Positions 16,744 through 24,338 of a DNA stretch of 36,861 bases are shown piece by piece. Made by a program: the position numbers and the translations under genes. Numbering within the stretch: position 1 is the stretch's first letter; the number at the start of each line of letters is the position of its first letter. The DNA lies in the NCBI RefSeq assembly GCF_042433085.1, contig NZ_JBHLWA010000021.1, forward strand, positions 1 through 36,861, given 5' to 3'. The stretch comes from Gallibacterium melopsittaci. GTDB taxonomy: Bacteria > Pseudomonadota > Gammaproteobacteria > Enterobacterales > Pasteurellaceae. The notes under the pieces are model-generated. The model was not told the DNA's origin. It worked only from the letters and a program-made list of their open reading frames with translations, and made no database searches.

Positions 16744-17999
16744 TATTGACCTGTAAATACGGGAAGAAAACCATAACGAGCTGCTAATTGTGCCACAATA
16801 TTTAATACACCGAATAAAATCACAAAATAGATCATAAAGTTACCACCGAATACACAATAAGTTTGTGCTGGGAATTTTTTACGACAAGCACGAGCTAATA
16901 AAGCGGGAACAATCGCAGCCCAGATCGTTGCAGCTAACCCAGCATAACCAATCGCAATCACAAAACCGAATGGGAATTGTAAGCTAAGAATAAGTGGTGG
17001 TAAGAAAGTAATTAAAGTGGTTTTGGTTCGGCCTGCAATACTATCATCAAATTTGAATAAATCTGCAATGTAGTCGAATAAACCAAGGGTTACCCCTAAG
17101 AAAGAGCTTGCAATCGCCATATAGGCAAAGAAGTTGAGAATAACTGCCATATATTCGGTTTGAATATACTTGTTCAATGCACCAAGTAATGCGGCAATAT
17201 CACCATCTTTTGCAATAACAGGTGCAAATTCGCTACGAGGTAAGTTGCCTTGAATCGCTAACTGCCATAAAACATAAATAGCCAGTGCAATTAATGTACC
17301 GAGAATAATAGATCTCTCAACGCGTTTGCCATCACGATTATAATATTTCACTAAACTTGGTACATTGCCGTGGAAACCAAATGAAACGAGGCAGACAGGT
17401 AAAGCTGCTAATAAATAAGGTGTGTAGCTTTGTTCGCCAGTAGCAATCGTATTAAAAAGTACTTCCGTTTTTACTGAAGTAAGCAAACCTGTGGTAGAAA
17501 GGAAAAAGGCAATAACCATTCCTACAATTAAGATAGTAGTAAAGCGATCAACGGCTTTGGTCGATAACCAAACCAAAGCTGCCAAAATAATACAGAAAAT
17601 TAACGAGCCATAACTTCTACCTAATTCAACCGTATGGCTATCTGATGTTAATAATTGATTTAGTAAATTTTCAGTAATTCCACCGCCTGACGTAATATAA
17701 GCATAAGTAAGAATATAAAGTACAAATACTAACGATAAACTGTTGATAACATTGGCAGTATTACCAAGTAGATCCTTAACAATCGTACTAAAACTTGCAC
17801 CAGTAGGGTAATGTAGATTAGCTTCTAAAATCATTAGTCCAGAAGTTGTCATACAGAACCAAGTATAAATAAGAGCAAGGATTGAACCGACAAACCATAA
17901 GCCAGCGGTTGCAGTTGGATTAGCAAACATTCCAGCGCCAATTGCTGTTCCAGCAATAATCATGGCACCACCAAGTAAAGAAGGGATTTTCTGACTCAT
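16743..17999 (-). CDS. mtr: Tryptophan-specific permease
   Basis: A 418-residue inner-membrane permease of the hydroxy/aromatic amino acid family, with about 11 membrane segments. The N-terminal IIAGTAIGAGMFANPTATAG is the family substrate motif. Segments TSGLMILEANLHYPTGASF, STKAVDRFT and GFHGNVPSLVKYY resemble E. coli Mtr (414 residues) more than TyrP (403). The start at 17999 is chosen over 18041 for its GGAGA site and alignment with MSQKIPSLLGG. A TrpR-like operator overlaps its promoter, which supports tryptophan as substrate. Confidence 0.88.
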   Translation of the reverse strand: MSQKIPSLLGGAMIIAGTAIGAGMFANPTATAGLWFVGSILALIYTWFCMTTSGLMILEANLHYPTGASFSTIVKDLLGNTANVINSLSLVFVLYILTYAYITSGGGITENLLNQLLTSDSHTVELGRSYGSLIFCIILAALVWLSTKAVDRFTTILIVGMVIAFFLSTTGLLTSVKTEVLFNTIATGEQSYTPYLLAALPVCLVSFGFHGNVPSLVKYYNRDGKRVERSIILGTLIALAIYVLWQLAIQGNLPRSEFAPVIAKDGDIAALLGALNKYIQTEYMAVILNFFAYMAIASSFLGVTLGLFDYIADLFKFDDSIAGRTKTTLITFLPPLILSLQFPFGFVIAIGYAGLAATIWAAIVPALLARACRKKFPAQTYCVFGGNFMIYFVILFGVLNIVAQLAARYGFLPVFTGQ

Positions 18000-18021
18000 G
18001 ATAATTCTCCAATGAAATTTT

Positions 18022-18054
18022 GCACTATTATAGTAGTACAATATTAAAAGTAAA
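18022..18054 (-). promoter_or_regulatory. mtr promoter with TrpR-type operator
   Basis: On the minus strand, TTTACT (18054-18049), a 16-bp spacer and a perfect TATAAT (18032-18027) form a sigma-70 promoter. The operator GTACTACTATAATAGTGC (18039-18022) has the half-sites GTACTA and TAGTGC with the 6-base spacing of the classic TrpR site GTACTA-N6-TAGTAC, and includes the -10 box. Tryptophan-bound TrpR would therefore block mtr. Confidence 0.75.
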
Positions 18055-18168
18055 TACTTCTATTGCGAAATTTGAATATAAGAAATTATCACGAAATAGA
18101 TTCAGAATAATGATTTTTAGCTAATGGAACTAAAAAATAATGGATAAAAAGTAAAAAAGAGTTATTAA

Positions 18169-18180
18169 GTAATCGATTAC
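18169..18180. promoter_or_regulatory. LacI-family-type operator upstream of nupC
   Basis: GTAATCGATTAC is a perfect 12-bp palindrome fitting the LacI-family core GnAAnCGnTTnC. It stands about 155 bp before nupC and 170 bp before mtr in the 335-bp divergent gap. A CytR- or RbsR-like regulator would make sense for nupC, but the protein is not in the window. A possible nupC -10 (TATAGT) is at 18226-18231 without a clear -35. Confidence 0.45.
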
Positions 18181-18334
18181 GTTCTCATTTTTGCAAATTT
18201 CTCAGAAATTTTTTTGAAAAACGAGTATAGTTGGCAACGTTTATCCTCAGGACTATTGTTGGTCTAAATTTGCGGGATAAATTCGAGTTATCTCATCAAT
18301 TCATCAACAGCCATTTTTCCAATCAGGGGTAATT

Positions 18335-19624
18335 ATGGATTTACTTATGAGTATTATCGGCATTGTGGTGTTATTAGCCATTGCCTTTTTATTATCAACT
18401 AATCGTAAAGCGATTAATCTTAGAACAGTAGGTGGTGCATTCCTAATTCAAGTCGGGATTGGGGCTTTAGTACTTTATTCTGAATTAGGTCGTAAAGCAT
18501 TATTAGGCGCTGCAGAAGCTGTCAATAAAGTTATTGCCTATGGTAACGAAGGTATCAGCTTCTTATTCGGCGGTTTAGTTAGCGATAAGATGTTTGAAGT
18601 ATTTGGCGGTGGCGGCTTCATTTTCGCATTACGTGTATTACCTGCGATCGTATTCTTCGCTTCTTTAATTTCTGTGCTTTATTACTTAGGCATCATGCAA
18701 TGGGTGATCCGTTTAATCGGTGGTTTCTTACAAAAAGTCCTTGGTACCTCTAAGACTGAATCTATGTCAGCAGCTGCCAATATTTTCGTTGGTCAAACCG
18801 AAGCACCATTAATTGTGCGTCCATATATTTCTACCATGACAGAATCAGAACTCTTTGCCATTATGTGTGGTGGTTTAGCGTCTGTTGCGGGTTCAGTAAT
18901 GATTGGTTATGCACAAATGGGCGTACCGCTTCCTTACTTAATTGCGGCATCTTTTATGGCTGCACCAGGTGGATTACTCTTTGCTAAAATCCTTATCCCA
19001 CAAACTGAAAAGTTTGACGATACCTTAAAAAACAGTAATGAAGATAAACCATCTAATATTTTAGATGCTGCAGCAATGGGGGCTTCATCAGGTATGCAAT
19101 TAGCAATGAATGTAGGTGCAATGTTACTTGCTTTTATTGCTTTAATTGCATTATTAAACGGTATTATTGGCGGTATTGGTGATTGGTTTGGATATGGTTC
19201 TGGCTCACTGGATCATAAAGAATTAAATCTGCAAACTATCCTTGGTTGGATTTTCCGTCCATTAGCCTATGTTATTGGTGTGCCATGGAATGAAGCAGAA
19301 GTGGCTGGCTCAATGATTGGGCAAAAATTAGTATTAAATGAATTTGTGGCGTATGTGGATTTTGTGAAATACCTTGGTCCAGATTCTCCAATAGTCTTAG
19401 CCGAAAAAACAAAAGCGATTATTACCTTTGCACTTTGTGGTTTTGCAAACTTTAGCTCAATTGCAATCTTAATTGGTGGTTTAGGAACGATGGCACCAAA
19501 TCGCCGTAAAGATATTGCACGTTTAGGGATTAAAGCGGTTATTGCAGGTTCGCTTTCTAACTTAATGAGTGCGGCGATTGCTGGTCTATTTATTGGATTG
19601 GTTGGTCCAGTGTTAATGGGATAA
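18335..19624 (+). CDS. nupC: Concentrative nucleoside transporter
   Basis: Proton-coupled nucleoside importer of the CNT family in the inner membrane; 429 residues with about ten hydrophobic segments. The substrate-binding signatures are clear: GQTEAPLIVRPYISTMTESELFAIMCGG near residue 155 and, in the C-terminal half, CGFANFSSIAILIGGLG near residue 370. Length is near E. coli NupC (400) and Haemophilus homologues. It precedes deoCBD on the same strand with a 109-bp gap containing a hairpin and its own promoter-like signals, so it feeds nucleosides to the salvage enzymes. Confidence 0.94.
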   Translation: MDLLMSIIGIVVLLAIAFLLSTNRKAINLRTVGGAFLIQVGIGALVLYSELGRKALLGAAEAVNKVIAYGNEGISFLFGGLVSDKMFEVFGGGGFIFALRVLPAIVFFASLISVLYYLGIMQWVIRLIGGFLQKVLGTSKTESMSAAANIFVGQTEAPLIVRPYISTMTESELFAIMCGGLASVAGSVMIGYAQMGVPLPYLIAASFMAAPGGLLFAKILIPQTEKFDDTLKNSNEDKPSNILDAAAMGASSGMQLAMNVGAMLLAFIALIALLNGIIGGIGDWFGYGSGSLDHKELNLQTILGWIFRPLAYVIGVPWNEAEVAGSMIGQKLVLNEFVAYVDFVKYLGPDSPIVLAEKTKAIITFALCGFANFSSIAILIGGLGTMAPNRRKDIARLGIKAVIAGSLSNLMSAAIAGLFIGLVGPVLMG

Positions 19625-19629
19625 CCAAT

Positions 19630-19642
19630 GTGATATAATCAC
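19630..19642 (+). promoter_or_regulatory. Probable deoCBD promoter -10 inside a palindrome
   Basis: GTGATATAATCAC is a perfect palindrome containing a consensus -10, TATAAT (19634-19639). No good -35 is visible, suggesting an activated promoter. It resembles a CRP site but the half-sites are one base too close, so CRP binding is doubtful. Confidence 0.4.
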
Positions 19643-19657
19643 GACACGCGAACAGTA

Positions 19658-19683
19658 AACACCACGACATATGTCGTGGTGTT
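19658..19683 (+). terminator. 26-bp perfect palindrome between nupC and deoC
   Basis: AACACCACGACAT followed directly by its complement forms a 13-bp arm palindrome; as RNA the hairpin would need a small loop at ATAT. Only CTATTATT follows, so it may be a weak terminator of nupC, an attenuator for deoC or a protein site. Confidence 0.5.
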
Positions 19684-19699
19684 CTATTATTAGGGGATA

Positions 19700-19711
19700 G
19701 AAAACGTTTGC
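19700..19711. promoter_or_regulatory. LacI-family-type operator before deoC
   Basis: GAAAACGTTTGC matches the LacI-family core GnAAnCGnTTnC and resembles PurR/CytR-type boxes. It lies 22 bp before the deoC start codon, downstream of the putative promoter, where a bound repressor could act as a roadblock. The regulator is not identifiable here. Confidence 0.45.
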
Positions 19712-19733
19712 TTTTCTAACAAAAGGAATAATT

Positions 19734-20513
19734 ATGTCAGCATTAAATCTTAATCAGGCAGCAAAATTAGCTTTATCATTAATGGATCTCACCACATTAA
19801 ATAGTGATGATACCGATGAAATTGTCACAGCACTTTGCCAAAAAGAATTGAATCCAATTGGGCAGACAGCTGCAGTTTGTATTTACCCACAATTTATTGC
19901 AACGGCAAAAAAAGTATTACAGCAACAAGGAACAAATGCTGTTTTTGTCGCAACCGTCACTAATTTTCCACAAGGTGCAGCAGATGTTGAATTAGCACGT
20001 CGTGAAACAGAAATGGCAATTCAGGCGGGTGCAGATGAGGTTGATGTGGTATTTCCTTACCGTGCATTAATGGCAGGTGATGAAAAAATTGGTGCTGAAT
20101 TAGTTGCTGCTTGTAAGCAAGCGTGTGGCGATAAATTGCTTAAAGTCATTATTGAAACAGGCGAGCTTCAATCAGCAGAGTTAATCCGTAAAGCATCAGA
20201 AATCGCAATTCAAGCAGGTGCAGATTTTATTAAAACTTCAACAGGAAAAGTAAAAGTCAATGCAACATTAGACGCTGCAAAAGTGATGTTGGAAACTATT
20301 CGTGATTTAGGTGTCCAAGATCGCGTTGGTTTTAAAGCAGCTGGTGGTGTGCGTACTGCGGAAGAAGCACAACAGTATTTACAGCTTGCTGCAGATTTAT
20401 TTGGTGAACAATGGTTAACACCGCGTCATTTCCGTTTTGGTGCGTCAGGTTTACTAAATAATTTATTAGCGACATTAGGGGTAGAAGCGGTATCTACCAA
20501 CACAAGTTATTAA
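19734..20513 (+). CDS. deoC: Deoxyribose-phosphate aldolase
   Basis: Cleaves 2-deoxyribose 5-phosphate to glyceraldehyde 3-phosphate and acetaldehyde. It is a 259-residue class I aldolase, identical in length to E. coli DeoC. The Schiff-base lysine is K167 in DFIKTSTGKV and the second lysine is K201 in GFKAAGGVRT; the acidic partner lies in ADEVDVVFPYR near residue 101-104. Start supported by AAAGGAATAATT. First gene of deoC-deoB-deoD; deoB follows after 28 bp. Confidence 0.97.
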   Translation: MSALNLNQAAKLALSLMDLTTLNSDDTDEIVTALCQKELNPIGQTAAVCIYPQFIATAKKVLQQQGTNAVFVATVTNFPQGAADVELARRETEMAIQAGADEVDVVFPYRALMAGDEKIGAELVAACKQACGDKLLKVIIETGELQSAELIRKASEIAIQAGADFIKTSTGKVKVNATLDAAKVMLETIRDLGVQDRVGFKAAGGVRTAEEAQQYLQLAADLFGEQWLTPRHFRFGASGLLNNLLATLGVEAVSTNTSY

Positions 20514-20541
20514 TGACAGTAATCGTTTAAGAGAGGATTCT

Positions 20542-21774
20542 ATGAAACGTGTATTTATTATGATGCTAGACTCGTTCGGGATTGGTGCATCTGCAGATGC
20601 AGATAAATTTGGGGATGCTGGCTCAAATACATTGGGACATATCGCTGAACGTTGCGCAGCTGGTTTAGCTAATGAAGGTAGAGAAGGGGCATTAAACTTA
20701 CCAAACTTAACCAAACTTGGTTTAGGTTTAGCTGCAAAAGAGTCTTGTGGAACATTCCCAGCAGGATTAGACGAAAATGCAGAAATCATTGGTGGTTATG
20801 CTCACGCAAAAGAAATTTCATCTGGTAAAGATACGCCATCTGGACACTGGGAAATTGCAGGAGTACCAGTATTATTTGATTGGGGGTATTTCCCTGAGCA
20901 TAAAAACTCTTTCCCACAAGAGTTATTAGATCGTATCGTAGAAAAATCAGGTATTCCAGGTTACTTAGGTAATTGCCACTCATCAGGAACAGTCATTCTT
21001 GATGAATTGGGGGAAGAACATATGCGTACTGGTAAACCAATTTTCTATACTTCAGCAGATTCTGTATTCCAAATTGCTTGTCATGAAGAAACTTTCGGCT
21101 TGGAAAGATTATATGAACTTTGCCATTTAGTACGAGATGAATTAGAGGGATATAACATTGGTCGTGTTATTGCACGTCCATTTATTGGTGATAAAGCAGG
21201 TAATTTCCAACGTACAGGTAATCGTCACGATTATTCTATTGAGCCACCATCAGCCACTGTTTTACAAAAATTAGTTGATGAAAAACAAGGTGAAGTGGTG
21301 TCAATCGGTAAAATTGCAGATATTTATGCACATACAGGGATTACTCGTAAGATCAAAGCAACTGGTTTAGAAGAACTATTTGATCGTACATTAGAAGAAG
21401 TGAGAGCAGCCGGTGATAAAACAATCGTGTTTACTAACTTTGTAAACTTTGACTCTGACTTCGGACATCGCCGTAATGTCGCTGGTTATGCTTCTGCTTT
21501 AGAATATTTTGATCAACGTTTACCAGAATTACTGAAATTAGTAACAGGTGATGATCTATTAGTCATTACGGCAGATCATGGCTGTGATCCAACTTGGAGC
21601 GGTACAGATCATACCCGTGAACATATTCCTGTATTGTTATATGGGGCGAATGTACCAAAACAATCTTTTGGCAGACGTGAAACCTTTGCTGATATTGGAC
21701 AAACCATTGCAAATTATTTTGATCTTAGTCCAATGGATTACGGTACAACAATGATTGATTTTAATAACAAATAA
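20542..21774 (+). CDS. deoB: Phosphopentomutase
   Basis: Interconverts (deoxy)ribose 1-phosphate and 5-phosphate in the cytoplasm. A 410-residue alkaline-phosphatase-superfamily enzyme with metal ligands in MMLDSFGIGASADA, the phosphothreonine motif GKDTPSGHWE near residue 95, and C-terminal metal motifs DFGHRRNVAGY and ITADHGCDPTWSGTDHTREH. E. coli DeoB is 407 residues. It links DeoD products to DeoC. Shine-Dalgarno GAGAGGA; 14 bp before deoD. Confidence 0.97.
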   Translation: MKRVFIMMLDSFGIGASADADKFGDAGSNTLGHIAERCAAGLANEGREGALNLPNLTKLGLGLAAKESCGTFPAGLDENAEIIGGYAHAKEISSGKDTPSGHWEIAGVPVLFDWGYFPEHKNSFPQELLDRIVEKSGIPGYLGNCHSSGTVILDELGEEHMRTGKPIFYTSADSVFQIACHEETFGLERLYELCHLVRDELEGYNIGRVIARPFIGDKAGNFQRTGNRHDYSIEPPSATVLQKLVDEKQGEVVSIGKIADIYAHTGITRKIKATGLEELFDRTLEEVRAAGDKTIVFTNFVNFDSDFGHRRNVAGYASALEYFDQRLPELLKLVTGDDLLVITADHGCDPTWSGTDHTREHIPVLLYGANVPKQSFGRRETFADIGQTIANYFDLSPMDYGTTMIDFNNK

Positions 21775-21788
21775 AGAAGAGGATATTT

Positions 21789-22505
21789 ATGGCTACTCCA
21801 CATATTAATGCTGTTGATGGTGCTTTTGCAGATGTTGTTTTAATGCCAGGTGATCCATTACGTGCAAAATATATTGCAGAAACTTTCTTAGAAAATGCGG
21901 TTGAAGTAACTAATGTGCGTAATATGCTTGGTTACACAGGGACTTATAAAGGTCGTAAAATTTCTGTGATGGGACATGGAATGGGTATTCCATCTTGTTC
22001 AATCTATGCCAAAGAATTGATTACGGAATATGGTGTGAAAAAAATTATTCGTGTTGGTTCTTGTGGTGCAGTACGTAATGATGTGAAAGTGCGTGATGTG
22101 ATTATTGGTTTAGGAGCATGTACTGATTCTAAAGTGAACCGTATCCGTTTCAAAGATAATGACTTTGCGGCGATTGCAGACTTTGATATGGCACAAGCAG
22201 CCGTGCAAGCAGCAAAACAAAAACAAGCTAAAGTTCATGTTGGTAACTTGTTCTCTGCTGATCTTTTCTATACACCAGATGTGGAAATGTTTGATGTGAT
22301 GGAAAAATACGGCATTCTTGGGGTCGAAATGGAAGCAGCAGGTATTTATGCTGTGGCAGCAGAATATGGTGCGAAAGCATTAGCTATCTGTACCGTATCT
22401 GATCATATTCGTACTGGTGAACAAACGACATCAGAAGAACGTCAATTAACCTTCAATGATATGATTGAAATTGCGTTGGAATCAGTATTAATTGGTGATA
22501 AATAA
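21789..22505 (+). CDS. deoD: Purine-nucleoside phosphorylase
   Basis: Phosphorolyses purine (deoxy)nucleosides to base and (deoxy)ribose 1-phosphate. It is a 238-residue hexameric-type PNP (E. coli 239). Motifs are MPGDPLRAKYIA (phosphate site), GHGMGIPSCSIYAKEL, VEMEAAGIYAVAAEYG (ribose contact) and SDHIRTGEQT with the base-contacting Asp. Shine-Dalgarno AAGAAGAGGA. Last gene of the salvage operon, ended by the terminator at 22524-22553. The operon has no thymidine phosphorylase gene. Confidence 0.97.
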   Translation: MATPHINAVDGAFADVVLMPGDPLRAKYIAETFLENAVEVTNVRNMLGYTGTYKGRKISVMGHGMGIPSCSIYAKELITEYGVKKIIRVGSCGAVRNDVKVRDVIIGLGACTDSKVNRIRFKDNDFAAIADFDMAQAAVQAAKQKQAKVHVGNLFSADLFYTPDVEMFDVMEKYGILGVEMEAAGIYAVAAEYGAKALAICTVSDHIRTGEQTTSEERQLTFNDMIEIALESVLIGDK

Positions 22506-22523
22506 TTTTATTGTTAATTTTAG

Positions 22524-22553
22524 ATAGCGAGTAATATTACTCGCTATTTTTTT
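22524..22553 (+). terminator. Rho-independent terminator after deoD
   Basis: ATAGCGAGTAAT and ATTACTCGCTAT form a perfect 24-bp palindrome (22524-22547) followed by seven Ts. It ends deoCBD transcription before the dat leader. Confidence 0.9.
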
Positions 22554-22762
22554 GCTCATCAAATAAACAACAAAAATTAAAATTGTTTGTTAATTAATCA
22601 ATTAATCAACGTAATTATCTTTATTTGTTTAAATTCAGATAAAAATCTTCCCTTTCTAATAAAAATAGGTACTATAGCCCGTCCTTTTTCAACTTGTTTG
22701 CATAAAGGAACATTCTCTTTATTCCCCATAAAGAGAATTAAAAAAGCTGAAACGCTTTTTTT
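22554..22762 (+). other. dat leader region: promoter-like signal and two hairpins
   Basis: This non-coding stretch holds a possible -10, TACTAT (22670-22675), without a good -35. Then come two stem-loops: ATTCTCTTTAT/ATAAAGAGAAT around TCCCC (22712-22738), a perfect 11-bp stem, and AAAAAAGC/GCTTTTTT around TGAAAC (22740-22761), whose 3' arm and flank form a T run. Together with the structured element that follows, they suggest a long regulated 5' leader for dat. An apparent reading frame through 22587-22862 is judged spurious. Confidence 0.5.
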
Positions 22763-22850
22763 AATAAGTAGCGAGTCAAATGCCCCATGGCATCTGTTTG
22801 TAGGAAACAGAAAGCTTAGGCTTCCCGCAAGGCACCCGACTTATTTTTTT
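22763..22850 (+). ncRNA. Structured leader RNA upstream of dat-ddc (DABA-DC-AT motif candidate)
   Basis: The segment can fold with AATAAGT (22763-22769) pairing ACTTATT (22839-22845) directly before a run of Ts. Inside are the hairpin ATGCC-CCAT-GGCAT (22780-22793) and TCTGTTT-GTAGG-AAACAGA (22793-22811). An alternative fold pairs TGCC (22781-22784) with GGCA (22831-22834) and GAGTC with GACTT. It is GC-richer than its surroundings and sits just before the Shine-Dalgarno of dat. A cis-regulatory RNA candidate named DABA-DC-AT is known from comparative genomics upstream of diaminobutyrate decarboxylase/aminotransferase genes; assignment here rests on position and structure, since I cannot check the consensus. 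Confidence 0.55.
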
Positions 22851-22877
22851 CACCTCTATTAGAAGGTTTATTTTAAA

Positions 22878-24248
22878 ATGACAATTATCACCCCTATAAA
22901 ATCAATTCATAATGCTACCAACGCTTATTATTTAGATCGCCAAAATCAAATGGAATCGAATGTGCGTAGTTATCCGCGTAAATTGCCTCTTGCCATTGCG
23001 AAGGCCAGTGGATGTTGGGTAACTGATGTGGAAGGCAATGAATACCTTGATTTCTTAGCAGGTGCAGGAACGTTAGCGTTAGGGCATAACCATCCAGCAA
23101 TTAAACAAGCTATTTTAGATACTGTGGCAAGTGATTTGCCATTACATACTTTAGATTTAACTACACCATTGAAAGATGCATTTACTGAAGAATTGTTATC
23201 TTTCTTTCCTAAAGATAAATATTGTTTGCAATTTTGTGGACCATCAGGTGCAGATGCTAATGAAGCAGCGATTAAATTAGCTAAAACCTATACTGGACGT
23301 GGCAATGTGATTGCCTTTTCAGGTGGATTTCATGGTATGACTCATGGTTCTCTTTCGCTAACAGGCAATTTAAGTGCAAAAAATGCCGTACAAAATTTGA
23401 TGGCTGGCGTGCAGTTTATGCCATATCCACATGAATATCGTTGTCCATTCGGTATTGGTGGCGAGGCTGGTGTTGAAGCCGTTACTGCTTATTTTGAGAA
23501 TTTCATTGAAGATGTGGAAAGTGGTGTTGTTAAACCAGCAGCCGTTATTTTAGAAGCGATTCAGGGCGAAGGTGGTGTGGTGCCAGCACCAGCGAAATTC
23601 TTGCAAAAAGTAAGAGAAGTTACCCAAAAACACGGCATCCTATTGATTCTAGATGAAGTACAAGCTGGATTCTGTCGTTCTGGTGAAATGTTTGCTTTTG
23701 AACACGCAGGTATTGAGCCGGATATTGTTGTAATGTCTAAAGCTGTGGGTGGTAGTTTACCATTGGCAGTGTTAGCGATTCGCAAGGAGTTTGATGTTTG
23801 GAAACCAGCGGGACATACAGGAACATTCCGCGGTAATCAATTAGCGATGGCGACAGGCTATGCATCATTAAAAATTATGCGAGAGCAAAATCTAGCGCAA
23901 AATGCAAAAGAACGTGGCGAATATTTAAAATCTGCATTACAAAACTTAGCGAAAGAATATCCTTGCATAGGGCATATTCGTGGACGCGGTTTGATGATGG
24001 GAATTGAAATTGTTGATCCAACTAAACAACCAGATCGTACAGGTGCGTATCCAGGTAATCCAGATTTAGCTACAGCAATTCAAAAAGCGTGCTTTAACAA
24101 TGGATTATTACTTGAGCGTGGTGGACGAAATGGAAATGTTGTTCGTGTTCTTTGTCCAATTATCATTACACAAGCTGAATGTGAAGAGATGATCAAACGC
24201 TTTACCCTAGCTTTAGTAGATGCGTTACAACAAGGGCAGAGTAATTAA
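22878..24248 (+). CDS. dat: L-2,4-diaminobutyrate:2-oxoglutarate transaminase
   Basis: Makes L-2,4-diaminobutyrate from aspartate 4-semialdehyde and glutamate. A 456-residue class III PLP aminotransferase: GPSGADANEAAIKLAK binds the cofactor phosphate, D259 in LILDEVQAGF contacts the pyridine nitrogen, and K288 in VVMSKAVGGSLPLA is the Schiff-base lysine. It is followed by ddc, the usual pair for 1,3-diaminopropane synthesis as in Haemophilus and Acinetobacter. The AGAAGG ribosome site lies right after the structured leader, so expression is probably leader-controlled. Other class III enzymes (ornithine, GABA) are less likely given ddc. Confidence 0.93.
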   Translation: MTIITPIKSIHNATNAYYLDRQNQMESNVRSYPRKLPLAIAKASGCWVTDVEGNEYLDFLAGAGTLALGHNHPAIKQAILDTVASDLPLHTLDLTTPLKDAFTEELLSFFPKDKYCLQFCGPSGADANEAAIKLAKTYTGRGNVIAFSGGFHGMTHGSLSLTGNLSAKNAVQNLMAGVQFMPYPHEYRCPFGIGGEAGVEAVTAYFENFIEDVESGVVKPAAVILEAIQGEGGVVPAPAKFLQKVREVTQKHGILLILDEVQAGFCRSGEMFAFEHAGIEPDIVVMSKAVGGSLPLAVLAIRKEFDVWKPAGHTGTFRGNQLAMATGYASLKIMREQNLAQNAKERGEYLKSALQNLAKEYPCIGHIRGRGLMMGIEIVDPTKQPDRTGAYPGNPDLATAIQKACFNNGLLLERGGRNGNVVRVLCPIIITQAECEEMIKRFTLALVDALQQGQSN

Positions 24249-24266
24249 TTATTACTCCACTTATGA

Positions 24267-24305
24267 TTGATAAAAGTACGAGCTAGTTCTCGTACTTTTT
24301 ATCAA
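24267..24305 (+). terminator. Hairpin with T run between dat and ddc
   Basis: TTGATAAAAGTACGAG pairs with CTCGTACTTTTTATCAA around CTAGTT, with one unpaired base. The 3' arm contains the T run. Placed in the 90-bp dat-ddc gap, it may stop part of transcription and lower ddc relative to dat, unless ddc has its own promoter. Confidence 0.65.
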
Positions 24306-24338
24306 TAGCGATCAACCAATTTATGTAGGAATTTAGTT

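Noticed and set aside
19630..19642. GTGATATAATCAC as a CRP site for deoCBD
   Set aside because: The half-sites are separated by five rather than six bases and the right half is imperfect (TCACG), so it is listed as a promoter palindrome instead.
22587..22862. 91-codon plus-strand reading frame in the dat leader
   Set aside because: It runs through three hairpins and T runs, has no good ribosome site, and the peptide resembles no family; the structured RNA explains the region better.
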